A DNA stretch of 5,734 nucleotides, taken from contig CAMWQV010000160.1 of the NCBI GenBank assembly GCA_947176425.1, positions 1 through 5,734 on the forward strand. The letters are read 5' to 3'. The stretch comes from an uncultured Clostridia bacterium (GTDB lineage Bacteria; Bacillota; Clostridia; Oscillospirales; Oscillospiraceae). Both the position numbers and the translations under genes were made by a program. Position 1 is the first letter of the stretch. Every line of letters starts with the position of its first letter. Under the pieces are notes generated by a model. That model was not told the origin of the DNA and ran no database searches. It saw nothing but the letters and a program-made list of their open reading frames with translations. Positions 1 through 5,734 of this stretch are shown one piece after another.

Positions 1-112
1 GTCCGATAAACGCTGTGATCTCAGTGGCTGGTATTTTTATGGAGATATCTTTTAACGCATGAGCATCCCCATAGAAAAAATTTAACTTTTCCGCAGCTAC
101 AATGGATGCCAT
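1..112 (-). CDS. pstB: Phosphate ABC transporter ATP-binding protein PstB, N-terminal fragment
   Basis: This is the first 37 codons of the cytoplasmic ATPase that powers phosphate import through PstC and PstA; the rest lies beyond the left edge. The visible residues include LNFFYGDAHALKDISIKI, which matches the PstB N-terminus (typically LNFYYG...ALKDISL), with the aromatic A-loop tyrosine at residue 14 that stacks on the ATP adenine. The window ends at Gly37, where the Walker A loop (GPSGCGKST in the family) would begin, so no catalytic motif can be checked. The ATG at 110-112 is preceded by AAAGGA (complement of 121-126) with 8 nt spacing, and the start lies 16 nt after the pstA stop, so translation as part of the pst operon is expected. 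Identity is secure from the sequence plus gene order; whether the gene is intact is unknown. Confidence 0.93.
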   Translation of the reverse strand, partial: MASIVAAEKLNFFYGDAHALKDISIKIPATEITAFIG

Positions 113-128
113 AGACAGTTTCCTTTCG

Positions 129-995
129 TTACTTCTTTCGCTTATGGAGCCTCTTTGCTGCCAGTTCAGCGGAAAAATTGATAAGAATTGTCAGAAAAAG
201 CAGTATGGTCGCTACCGCAAAGGCTTCTGCAAAATCTGCCCTCTCTTTTGCGTATACGTATAGAGCTGCCGTCAAAGTGGCGCCGGAGGCTTTCATAATA
301 TTTTCTATGCTGGAAAAATCCTGCATGACCGTTGACAGACCGGCGGTGTACATCAAGACCGCACTCTCTCCTGTTACCCGTCCTGCCGCCAGGATACAGC
401 CGGTAACGATCCCGTCTGCGGCGGAGGGCAGGACGACTGTGCGGATCATATGCCATTGACCGGAACCCAGCCCCAGCGAACCTTCCCGATAGGAACGCGG
501 GACTGTGCGGAGGCTTTCCTGGGTAGTGCGCAGGATGGTGGGCAGAATCATGATTGCAAGAGTCAGCGAACCGGCAAGCAGCGTCTTTTGAAGACGCAGC
601 GCAGTACAAAATAAAATGACGCCGATTAAAGCATATAGAATAGAAGGAATCCCTGCCAGAATGTCCGCCGCAAACTCTACTGCATTGACTAAGCGGCGGC
701 TTTTTGCGTATTCGGTCAGATAGATTGCCGCACCCGCGCCAAGAGGCAGCGCGACAGCCAAAGATACAATGATGACATACAGCGTGTTCACCAGACTGGG
801 AAAGATGCCGGCTGTACCTTGCAGGATGCTCTCCTGTCCGGTCAGCAGTTCCCAGCTTACACCGGGCAGGCCGCGATAACAGATGTACCCGATTACGAAC
901 AGCAGCAGTACACAGCAAATCCCAGCACTCAGCCAAAGCAGCAGTTTTGCGCCTGTGTTGTACAGCCTGCGCCGGGGTGCCAGCGATGCCCTCAT
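129..995 (-). CDS. pstA: Phosphate ABC transporter permease PstA
   Basis: This 288-residue inner-membrane subunit forms the phosphate channel with PstC. Residues 1-15 are basic and cytoplasmic. Hydrophobic segments lie near 16-40, 65-95, 110-135, 139-155, 195-220 and 257-280, the six-helix layout of the family. The cytoplasmic coupling loop (EAA-type motif) that contacts PstB is visible at about 170-196, with REGSLGLGSGQWHMIRTVVLP followed by the AAGRVTGESAVLMYTAG segment. The GIPSILYALIG stretch at 115-125 is typical of Pst permeases. Length is normal for PstA. The start codon overlaps the pstC stop as ATGA, and AAGGGGGA (complement of 1002-1009) sits 6 nt upstream inside the pstC coding end, implying translational coupling. 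The tail is basic (KRLHKRKK). Assignment to PstA rather than PstC rests on gene order and the RVTGESA motif. Confidence 0.95.
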   Translation of the reverse strand: MRASLAPRRRLYNTGAKLLLWLSAGICCVLLLFVIGYICYRGLPGVSWELLTGQESILQGTAGIFPSLVNTLYVIIVSLAVALPLGAGAAIYLTEYAKSRRLVNAVEFAADILAGIPSILYALIGVILFCTALRLQKTLLAGSLTLAIMILPTILRTTQESLRTVPRSYREGSLGLGSGQWHMIRTVVLPSAADGIVTGCILAAGRVTGESAVLMYTAGLSTVMQDFSSIENIMKASGATLTAALYVYAKERADFAEAFAVATILLFLTILINFSAELAAKRLHKRKK

Positions 996-1885
996 AAATT
1001 ATCCCCCTTATCCGCTTTCAGCACGATACTCAACAAAATATTGATCAGCATAATAAACAAAAATAATACAAGCCCGATTGAAAACAACGCCTGCCGCTGA
1101 AGACTGCCGGGTGCGGCGTAGTTCATTTCAATAGCGATGCCGGTGGTCAGAAAACGCACGCTTTTCAGCAATGACGGCATATTTGCGACATTTCCCGCAA
1201 CCATTAAGATTGCCATTGCCTCCCCTATCGCTCTGCCTGTGCCAAGCGCTGCCGCCGCTGCGATGCCGCTTTTTGCGGCAGGGGCCGTTACACGGAAATA
1301 GGTTTCCAGCTCCGTTGCGCCCAGAGCAAGACTGGCTTCCTCATATTCTTTCGGAACAGCCTCCAGCGCAGTCTCAGAGACGGAGATCACTGAGGGCAGG
1401 ATCATAACCGCCAGCACGATCACAGCCGCTAAAAGACTGTCTCCGGCGGGCAGGTCCAGCCATTTTCGCAGGCAGGGAACTAAAACGCACATTCCAACTA
1501 AACCATAGACGACCGACGGAATCCCTGCTAAAAGACCAATCATAGGACGGATCAGCGCGGCAAGCTTTGGAGGTGCGGCTTTTGCCAGAAAAATTGCCGT
1601 AAAAATACCGATGGGTACGCCGATGACGATTGCTGCGGCCGCGCCGTAGATTGAGGTCAGGATCATTGGAAGAATGCCAAATTTCGGATCAGTTGAGCTG
1701 GTAGGCTGCCAGATATCCCCAAAGAGAAAGTTGAACAGCCCAATTTCCTGTATGGCAGGAAGACCGGAAAGAATTAAATATACAGTAATCAACAGTACGA
1801 ATATAACCGCTGTCAGCGCACAGATGAAAAGCAGTGTCCGCATGGCAAGCTCAGAGGGACTGCTGCGGGTACGGGATCGGTTCAT
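992..1885 (-). CDS. pstC: Phosphate ABC transporter permease PstC
   Basis: This 297-residue inner-membrane subunit partners PstA in the phosphate importer. A cytoplasmic N-terminus rich in Arg and Ser (residues 1-15) is followed by a first membrane segment at 16-40. A periplasm-side loop holds FNFLFGDIWQPT (51-62) and PKFGILPMI, both characteristic of PstC. Further membrane segments lie near 71-101, 113-138, 150-168, 208-230 and 265-290. The EAA coupling loop is at about 180-208 (EYEEASLALGATELETYFRV), followed by GTGRAIGEAMAILMVAGN (215-232), a well-conserved PstC block. The ATG at 1883-1885 has a near-perfect AGGAGGT (complement of 1892-1898) 6 nt upstream. It lies 26 nt after pstS with no hairpin between them and overlaps pstA by 4 nt. 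Length and motifs are those of an intact, functional protein. Confidence 0.96.
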   Translation of the reverse strand: MNRSRTRSSPSELAMRTLLFICALTAVIFVLLITVYLILSGLPAIQEIGLFNFLFGDIWQPTSSTDPKFGILPMILTSIYGAAAAIVIGVPIGIFTAIFLAKAAPPKLAALIRPMIGLLAGIPSVVYGLVGMCVLVPCLRKWLDLPAGDSLLAAVIVLAVMILPSVISVSETALEAVPKEYEEASLALGATELETYFRVTAPAAKSGIAAAAALGTGRAIGEAMAILMVAGNVANMPSLLKSVRFLTTGIAIEMNYAAPGSLQRQALFSIGLVLFLFIMLINILLSIVLKADKGDNL

Positions 1886-1911
1886 AGACAGACCTCCTAC
1901 AAAAACAGGTT

Positions 1912-2709
1912 TTATGGGGGGATTGCTCCGGCAAGGGAAAGATAAGGCGCGGCTTCCTGACTGAGCGCGTAGTCCAGAAACGCCTGGGAAGGTTTGCTGA
2001 GGACCGTGTTTTGGTTTGTGACCATGATAAAGGGACGCTGAAGGGAATAAGCTCCGTTTTGTATCGTGCGTTCCGTACAGGCAATACCGTTGACTTTGAG
2101 AATGGAAACAGTATCGTTGACAGAGGCAAGAGAGGCGTACCCGATGGCGTTGGGGTTTGTGGAAACATTCCCGGTAACGTCGCCGGTGGAACCGTATTCG
2201 TTGGTATAGAGACAGTTATCCGCCGCGCCAATTAGTTCCTCAAAAGCGGTACGAGTCCCGGAACCGGCTTCGCGGCCATATACGGCAATCGGCGCGTCTG
2301 GGCCGCCGAGCGTTTTCCAGTTGGTGATCTGTCCGGTAAAGACAGACGCAATTTGTGGAATCGTCAGGTCTGTGACCGGATTGGAGAGATTTACAATTAA
2401 TGCAATGCCATCCAGAGCGATAATATGGACCGCCGCTCCCCTTTGCAGCTCCGCAGGTCTGACAGGACGGCTGGACAGTCCTATATCACAGGTCCCCGTC
2501 AGGACTGATTCGATCCCCGCGCCGGAACCTGTACCGGAAAAATTGACAGTAATGCTGGTGTCTTCTGTGTGAAAGCTTTCCTGCAATACTGCGATGATAT
2601 CCGCCATAGAGGTTGAGCCTTCCGTATTGACAACAGCGGTATCGGCGGTACTTCCGCAGGCGGTCAGAAATAGAATGCAGACGGCGCAGGACATCAGCAG
2701 TCGTTTCAT
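1912..2709 (-). CDS. pstS: Phosphate-binding lipoprotein PstS
   Basis: This is the extracytoplasmic receptor that captures inorganic phosphate and delivers it to PstC/PstA. The 265-residue product starts with a lipoprotein signal peptide: MKR, a hydrophobic core, and lipobox LTAC with Cys18 as the predicted lipidated residue, which suits anchoring to the outer face of a Gram-positive membrane. Phosphate-pocket blocks are in the usual order: EGSTSM at 30-35, SGTGSGAGIE at 58-67, DIGLSSR at 75-81, REAGSGTRTAFEE at 146-158, and NPNAIGYAS at 185-193. The protein is shorter than the E. coli homologue but close to the compact Firmicute form. An in-frame ATG seven codons upstream (2728-2730) is less likely: the AAAGGA site at 2719-2724 fits the start used here, and the longer form would put basic residues before a standard signal peptide. 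It heads the pst operon. Confidence 0.95.
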   Translation of the reverse strand: MKRLLMSCAVCILFLTACGSTADTAVVNTEGSTSMADIIAVLQESFHTEDTSITVNFSGTGSGAGIESVLTGTCDIGLSSRPVRPAELQRGAAVHIIALDGIALIVNLSNPVTDLTIPQIASVFTGQITNWKTLGGPDAPIAVYGREAGSGTRTAFEELIGAADNCLYTNEYGSTGDVTGNVSTNPNAIGYASLASVNDTVSILKVNGIACTERTIQNGAYSLQRPFIMVTNQNTVLSKPSQAFLDYALSQEAAPYLSLAGAIPP

Positions 2710-2718
2710 GGTACGGCG

Positions 2719-2724
2719 TCCTTT
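2719..2724 (-). promoter_or_regulatory. Ribosome binding site deciding the pstS start
   Basis: The minus strand reads AAAGGA here, 9 nt before the ATG at 2707-2709. Because it lies inside the longer reading that would begin at 2730, it supports the shorter start, which places the lipoprotein signal at the true N-terminus. Confidence 0.75.
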
Positions 2725-2741
2725 CCTCATGTTTGTTTTAG

Positions 2742-2774
2742 TTTATCATTTTTTGCCATGTCCTATTCATGCAA
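2742..2774 (-). promoter_or_regulatory. Candidate pstS promoter with Pho-box-like direct repeat
   Basis: On the minus strand, TTGCAT and GGACAT are separated by GAATA (complement of 2758-2774), giving two CAT-ending half sites with an 11-bp period. Ten bases further on is GATAAA (complement of 2742-2747), a 4/6 match to a -10 box. Repeats with an 11-bp period just upstream of the -10, replacing a -35, are the known geometry of PhoB/PhoP sites. The half sites match neither the E. coli CTGTCAT nor the Bacillus TTAACA consensus well. The position in front of a phosphate-uptake operon is the main support; the assignment is tentative. Confidence 0.3.
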
Positions 2775-2812
2775 TTAAAATACCGCCTTCCGCGGAGATG
2801 CGGCAGACGGTA
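2773..2812 (-). terminator. Rho-independent terminator of the TfoX-domain unit
   Basis: Read on the minus strand, TACCGTCTGCCGC and GCGGAAGGCGGTA form a 13-bp stem with one G-A mismatch and one G-T pair, closed by the 6-nt loop ATCTCC. TTTTAATT follows immediately. The hairpin begins 22 nt after the stop codon of the TfoX-domain gene. On the plus strand the stem is followed by TGAAAAAG, not by Ts, so it should act only on minus-strand transcription. It separates this unit from pstS, so pstS needs its own promoter. Confidence 0.85.
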
Positions 2813-2834
2813 TGAAAAAGTACAATTCCTCTTG

Positions 2835-3092
2835 TTACCACTTGATTAAATCACTGAATGCTTTCAGTTCCTGTTTTGTTTCGACGGATAAGCAGTTATA
2901 TTCTGTATTTTGTATGGCCCCCTCTAATGCGTACAAATGGACCAGGCATACTTGAGGATATGTTTCTTTTAATTTTAGAAATGCGCTCTTTGAACCGGTT
3001 TCGATAAGCTTCTCGGATGTATCGATGCCTATAGCGGTAAGTTTTCTGGACATTTCTTTCCCGATATTTTTCATTGCTGTGAGTTCGGACAT
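2835..3092 (-). CDS. TfoX/Sxy C-terminal-domain protein (domain alone)
   Basis: The 85-residue product matches the C-terminal domain of TfoX/Sxy proteins. It has a helix-hairpin-helix-like start, LTAMKNIGKEMSRKLTAIGI (4-23), then TSEKLIETGSKSAFLKLKE (25-43), and the characteristic LVHLYALEGAIQN block (50-62). In proteobacteria full-length Sxy/TfoX is a competence regulator with an additional N-terminal domain, which is absent here. Domain-only proteins of this size occur in Firmicutes and their function is not established, so a competence role should not be assumed. The ATG at 3090-3092 is preceded by GGGAGGG (complement of 3098-3104) with 5 nt spacing. It lies 41 nt after the upstream 215-residue gene with no terminator between, and a strong hairpin follows its stop, so it is probably the last gene of a two-gene transcript. 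Its GC is lower than that of the pst genes. Confidence 0.87.
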   Translation of the reverse strand: MSELTAMKNIGKEMSRKLTAIGIDTSEKLIETGSKSAFLKLKETYPQVCLVHLYALEGAIQNTEYNCLSVETKQELKAFSDLIKW

Positions 3093-3133
3093 AGTTTCCC
3101 TCCCTGTCTGCTAAGTCTTGATATTGATGGAAG

Positions 3134-3781
3134 TTAGTCCTCATCGCCTTCTTCCCAACTCTTATCTTCTCGAATATGCAGGGGACACTGAAAGCTGGTC
3201 ATACACTTTAAAATGACGTTGATTTGTTCATCGCTCATATTATGACAGCTGAATCTCAATATTTGGTGTTCTCTTTGCACATCTGTTTCCCGACCATATT
3301 CAAAAATCCAGAAGTGTGTATCCGTCCAATATTCTATCTGCTCTAAACAATCAAATCGCCAACTTTTATCGTCGTTTACTGGAAGGATTTTCTGTTGCCA
3401 GCCGGGAAACCGTTCTTTGATTTTCAGCATTATTTCTTCAAGCGGAAGTGCTTCCAATGCCTTTAACGTTCCCTTTCCCAAACGGTATTTATCATAGACT
3501 GCCTGATCGTCCAAAACAACACCCTGTTTATATTTCCAAAAGATAAGATCGACCTCATGGATAGGCGGATAATCCCCATGAAACATGAAATAGGCGGTTT
3601 CTTCTAATGAATTGTGGCTCCAGTATTCGCAGCATACCATCTGCAAATCTTCTGCGTCCCATTCCATACCTGTCATATTTCGCATTTCTTCCGTTTGTTC
3701 ATCTGTCGGCAAGTCATAATAATCCGCAATTCTGTTTATTAATTCTTTGACTTGCTCTAAATATTTTGTTTCCATTGGCAT
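3134..3781 (-). CDS. Tryptophan-rich acidic protein of unknown function
   Basis: This 215-residue protein has no family that I recognise. No signal peptide or membrane segment is visible, so it is probably cytoplasmic. It has eight tryptophans (residues 41, 54, 82, 128, 141, 152, 158, 209), many next to other aromatics (EYW, IFWKY, EYWTDTHFWIFEY at 150-162), and a strongly acidic end (SWEEGDED). The N-terminal third looks helical (YLEQVKELINRIADYY). The C-terminal part alternates charged and aromatic residues as in beta sheets. The start at 3781 is chosen because it is the first ATG after a good promoter; only a weak GAAAG precedes it, and an ATG two codons in (3773-3775) is equally possible. 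It is co-directional with the TfoX-domain gene and likely co-transcribed with it. GC is about 40%, below that of the flanking genes. A house-keeping, immunity-like or regulatory role cannot be distinguished from sequence alone. Confidence 0.8.
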   Translation of the reverse strand: MPMETKYLEQVKELINRIADYYDLPTDEQTEEMRNMTGMEWDAEDLQMVCCEYWSHNSLEETAYFMFHGDYPPIHEVDLIFWKYKQGVVLDDQAVYDKYRLGKGTLKALEALPLEEIMLKIKERFPGWQQKILPVNDDKSWRFDCLEQIEYWTDTHFWIFEYGRETDVQREHQILRFSCHNMSDEQINVILKCMTSFQCPLHIREDKSWEEGDED

Positions 3782-3811
3782 CTTTCACTTTCAATTAAGT
3801 TTCGTGTCCTG

Positions 3812-3840
3812 AGTATAGCAAGTTCCTGTAAATAAGTCAA
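3812..3840 (-). promoter_or_regulatory. Sigma-A-type promoter for the 215-aa/TfoX-domain unit
   Basis: On the minus strand there is a -35 box TTGACT (complement of 3835-3840, 5/6 match), a 17-nt spacer, and a -10 box TATACT (complement of 3812-3817, 5/6 match) preceded by TGC, an extended -10 element. Transcription would start near 3805, leaving a leader of about 24 nt before the ATG at 3781. This is the best promoter in the window and predicts constitutive, fairly strong expression. Confidence 0.8.
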
Positions 3841-3865
3841 TCCGTTATGCCGGAAAATATAACAC

Positions 3866-3885
3866 GCATAATTTCATGCTTGCAT
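3866..3885. repeat. Clustered GCAT/ATGC inverted arms over the plus-strand -35
   Basis: GCAT (3866-3869), ATGC (3876-3879) and GCAT (3882-3885) alternate in orientation, giving two overlapping small inverted repeats with 6-nt and 2-nt gaps; a fourth GCAT follows at 3902-3905. The last arm of the cluster is part of the proposed -35 box of the plus-strand gene. This layout could be an operator, but each arm is only four bases. Confidence 0.3.
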
Positions 3886-3908
3886 ATCGATCAAAACTGG
3901 TGCATAAT
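3880..3908 (+). promoter_or_regulatory. Candidate promoter for the HD-domain gene
   Basis: TTGCAT at 3880-3885 (3/6 match to a -35 box) is followed by a 17-nt spacer and CATAAT at 3903-3908 (5/6 match to a -10 box). The expected start near 3915 gives a 25-nt leader containing the ribosome binding site. Spacing is ideal but the -35 is poor, which suggests a weak or activator-dependent promoter. Confidence 0.5.
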
Positions 3909-3926
3909 GAAGACAATTAAGTTTTC

Positions 3927-3932
3927 AGGAGG
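3927..3932 (+). promoter_or_regulatory. Ribosome binding site fixing the HD-protein start
   Basis: A perfect AGGAGG lies 7 nt before the ATG at 3940. It makes that start nearly certain and implies efficient translation. Confidence 0.92.
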
Positions 3933-3939
3933 CCCGGCC

Positions 3940-5734
3940 ATGAATAAAAAAAGACTGCGGCAGATGAGCGCGAGTTTGATACGGCGGGTGTCTACTTTAC
4001 CGGCGTCCAGATTTTTAGGCCCGTTTCGTGAGATGCTGCGGACACTGCTGGAAGAACAGAATTATTTGCAGAAATTTGTCCCCCTGTTTGACGGAACCAG
4101 ACTGCAATGCGGCGCTGTCCTCGAACTCTGCCGGAAGGAGTTGGATTCCCTGTCCCCAGAACCGGAGGAAGGATGGCTCCTGTTTACCTATGACTTCGCC
4201 CGAAAATCAATGTTCCCAGAAAGTGAGTTTGAACCGCGCAGAGAAAAACATGGGGCCGGCGCTGTGTTTTTTCTCTCCCTGCTCCAAGTGCTGATGGATG
4301 CAGAACGTGCGGACATGCCCGCTGACCCTATGTGGCAGCTGGAATTGCTGGAGGAAGATGAAGTGTCGGACAGCCCCCAGTGCGACAGCTACCGCCTGTT
4401 TCTGCGCAGTTATCGCAGAGAATATGTTTATGAAATGATGCGCCTGGGGTTGGAAGCAACCCCTTTCCGGACATTGGAGCATATTGCGGGAGTGCATTTC
4501 GTCGCCCTCAGTGTAGCCAGAGACCTGAAACGTGCCGGAGTGCCTGTCGATTTGGCGCTGGCGTCTGGAAGCGCGGCGGGACATGATATCGGCAAGTTCG
4601 GATGCAGGTTGGGGGAACGGGTGCCTTATCTCCATTACTACTACACTGCGCAGTGGTTCCATAGAAGGCATATGCCGGATTTGGGCTATGTGGCCGCAAA
4701 TCATTCGGTTTGGGACCTGGAATTGGACTATCTGTCTGTAGAATCCCTCATCTTGATCTACGCTGACTTCCGTGTGAAACAGGAACGGGGTAAAGACGGA
4801 CGGGAAATTACAAAAATCTCTACCCTTACGGAAGCGTTTGATGTGATTCTGGGCAAGCTGGATGACGTGACGGAGGAAAAACGGACGCGCTACACCTTTG
4901 TTTACGCAAAATTGAGGGACTTTGAACGCTATATGGAAAGTCTGGGTGTAGATACTTCCTTGGCAGGCGGGTACAGAGGTCCGGAGGAGAGAAAAGATGT
5001 CGCCCTGATGGATATGCCGGAGGCGGCAGAGGCTCTGCGGTTACAGGGAGTCGAACATAATATCGCCTTGATGAATAAACTGACAGGCCAGAGAAGCTTC
5101 GCCGGTTTGCTGGAAATGGCCAGAGGCGAGACCGATTGGAGACGGCTGAGAGCGTATTTGGGTGTGTTTGAGTCCTATTCCGTCTATTTAAGTATCCCGC
5201 AGAAAGTGCAGACACTGGCGTTTCTCTATGAATTGCTGATGCATCGTGAGGGGGATATCCGGCGGCAGGCCGCTGCGCTGATGGGAGAGATCATTGCCAG
5301 ATTCCATGCCGGGTACGTAAAAGAACGGCCTGCCGGCGCACCTGTAGACAGCAGAGCGGTTACTGATCTGGACCAGTGGCGGCTGTATCTGGACAAGATT
5401 ATCTATCCGAACAGAAAACTGATGCAGCAGCACCGGCGGTGGATCAGCTTTACTTTGAAAATGGTGGTCAATTCGCTGCTGGAAAAGTGCGCTCCGGACC
5501 GCCGGGAGTTGTTTTTGAAAGCATTTTTGCGGTACTACCGCCGTCCCGAACGTTTGGAGGATGAGACTGCTTTTCAGCTTCTGGAGACTGCTACCGCCCT
5601 GCCCGCCGAGCTGTTGGAGGACCGGCGGAAATATGATCTGCTGGGCTTCGCGCAGTCTCTGGCGGTCCGGGAGAGTGTGACGGTTCGGGCGGCGGCGGTG
5701 ATGCTTATGGACTATATTCGGCGCTGTCTGTCTG
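3940..5734 (+). CDS. Large HD-domain phosphohydrolase-like protein with HEAT-like repeats, 3' end outside window
   Basis: The frame stays open for 598 codons to the window edge, so this is the N-terminal part of a large cytoplasmic protein; no signal peptide or membrane segment is seen. Residues 1-160 are helical and unrecognised. An HD metal-dependent phosphohydrolase domain spans about 175-285. It has His181 (in LEHIAGVHFVALSVA), the His215-Asp216 doublet (AAGHDIGKFG), downstream His232, 241 and 244, His255 (AANHSVWD) and Asp276 (LIYADFRVK). All ligand positions of the superfamily are present, so metal binding and hydrolysis of a phosphoester, possibly a nucleotide, are plausible. The order and spacing recall YqeK-like HD proteins. 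From about 390 onward the chain is helix-rich with HEAT-like segments, clearest at 439-455 (DIRRQAAALMGEIIARF) and 579-598, suggesting a scaffold or partner-binding region. It is transcribed away from the neighbouring unit. Substrate and C-terminal domains are unknown. Confidence 0.85.
   Translation, partial: MNKKRLRQMSASLIRRVSTLPASRFLGPFREMLRTLLEEQNYLQKFVPLFDGTRLQCGAVLELCRKELDSLSPEPEEGWLLFTYDFARKSMFPESEFEPRREKHGAGAVFFLSLLQVLMDAERADMPADPMWQLELLEEDEVSDSPQCDSYRLFLRSYRREYVYEMMRLGLEATPFRTLEHIAGVHFVALSVARDLKRAGVPVDLALASGSAAGHDIGKFGCRLGERVPYLHYYYTAQWFHRRHMPDLGYVAANHSVWDLELDYLSVESLILIYADFRVKQERGKDGREITKISTLTEAFDVILGKLDDVTEEKRTRYTFVYAKLRDFERYMESLGVDTSLAGGYRGPEERKDVALMDMPEAAEALRLQGVEHNIALMNKLTGQRSFAGLLEMARGETDWRRLRAYLGVFESYSVYLSIPQKVQTLAFLYELLMHREGDIRRQAAALMGEIIARFHAGYVKERPAGAPVDSRAVTDLDQWRLYLDKIIYPNRKLMQQHRRWISFTLKMVVNSLLEKCAPDRRELFLKAFLRYYRRPERLEDETAFQLLETATALPAELLEDRRKYDLLGFAQSLAVRESVTVRAAAVMLMDYIRRCLS

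Larger units (their letters stand above)
3792..3924. repeat. 11-bp direct repeat flanking the divergent promoters
   Basis: CAATTAAGTTT occurs at 3792-3802 and again at 3914-3924, 122 bp apart and in the same orientation. The copies bracket the two back-to-back promoters: one lies in the leader of the minus-strand gene, the other at the predicted start and leader of the plus-strand gene. The repeat is AT-rich and short, so chance is possible. A shared regulator site or remnant target duplication from an insertion are alternatives. Confidence 0.5.

Noticed and set aside
166..936. A 256-codon open frame on the minus strand overlapping pstA in another frame
   Set aside because: It lies inside pstA, its translation is rich in Cys, His, Arg and Ser with no hydrophobic or domain pattern, and pstA itself matches its family along its whole length.
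1886..1911. Possible attenuator between pstS and pstC
   Set aside because: The 26-nt gap holds only the pstC ribosome binding site; no hairpin with a T-tract is present.
1851..2231. A 126-codon frame spanning the pstS-pstC junction
   Set aside because: It is a shifted reading of two well-supported genes, rich in Pro, Thr and Ser, with no domain.
2710..2730. Seven-codon N-terminal extension of PstS starting at 2730
   Set aside because: The only good ribosome binding site lies inside this extension, and the shorter form begins with a standard lipoprotein signal peptide.
2896..3144. An 82-codon frame overlapping the TfoX-domain gene on the same strand
   Set aside because: The product is a low-complexity Arg/Tyr-rich translation of a shifted frame; the overlapping frame has a recognisable domain and a good ribosome binding site.
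3858..3863. TATAAC as an alternative -10 box on the plus strand
   Set aside because: It matches 5/6, but no acceptable -35 lies 16-18 bp upstream and the leader would be longer than for the 3903-3908 box.
4207..4704. A 165-codon open frame antisense to the HD-domain gene
   Set aside because: It sits opposite the HD motif coding region, has no convincing ribosome binding site or family resemblance, and is explained by high GC shadowing.

Overview
The window looks like chromosomal DNA from a low-to-mid GC Firmicute, most likely class Clostridia. This is inferred from strong AGGAGG-type ribosome binding sites, sigma-A-like promoters, a short lipoprotein-type PstS and the operon order pstS-pstC-pstA-pstB. 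No rRNA, tRNA, CRISPR array, transposase or other mobile element was found, and the species cannot be named from this stretch.

Region 1 (1-2774, minus strand) is the high-affinity phosphate ABC importer. It reads pstS (phosphate-binding lipoprotein), pstC and pstA (the two permeases), then the first 37 codons of pstB (ATPase), which is cut by the window edge. The genes are packed tightly: 26 nt between pstS and pstC, an ATGA overlap between pstC and pstA, and 16 nt between pstA and pstB. One polycistronic mRNA starting upstream of pstS is the simplest reading. A degenerate direct repeat with an 11-bp period lies 10 bp upstream of a possible -10 box in front of pstS. It is a weak candidate for a phosphate-response regulator site.

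Region 2 (about 2773-3840, minus strand) is a self-contained two-gene unit with lower GC than its flanks. It has a good sigma-A-type promoter (TTGACT, 17 bp, TGC-TATACT). Next comes a 215-residue tryptophan-rich protein of unknown function, then an 85-residue protein consisting only of a TfoX/Sxy C-terminal-type domain. A hairpin followed by a T-rich run closes the unit just before the pstS promoter. The compositional drop and the private promoter and terminator suggest an inserted or separately evolving cassette.

Region 3 (3782-3939) is a divergent intergenic region with back-to-back promoters, an 11-bp direct repeat and clustered GCAT/ATGC tetramers.

Region 4 (3940-5734, plus strand) is a large protein still open at the window edge: 598 codons with no stop. 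It carries a complete HD metal-dependent phosphohydrolase signature (His181, His215-Asp216, His241/244, His255, Asp276), followed by a long helical stretch with HEAT-like segments. Its substrate and full length cannot be determined here, and it is the least explained item in the window. There is no gene-free stretch longer than 300 bases.
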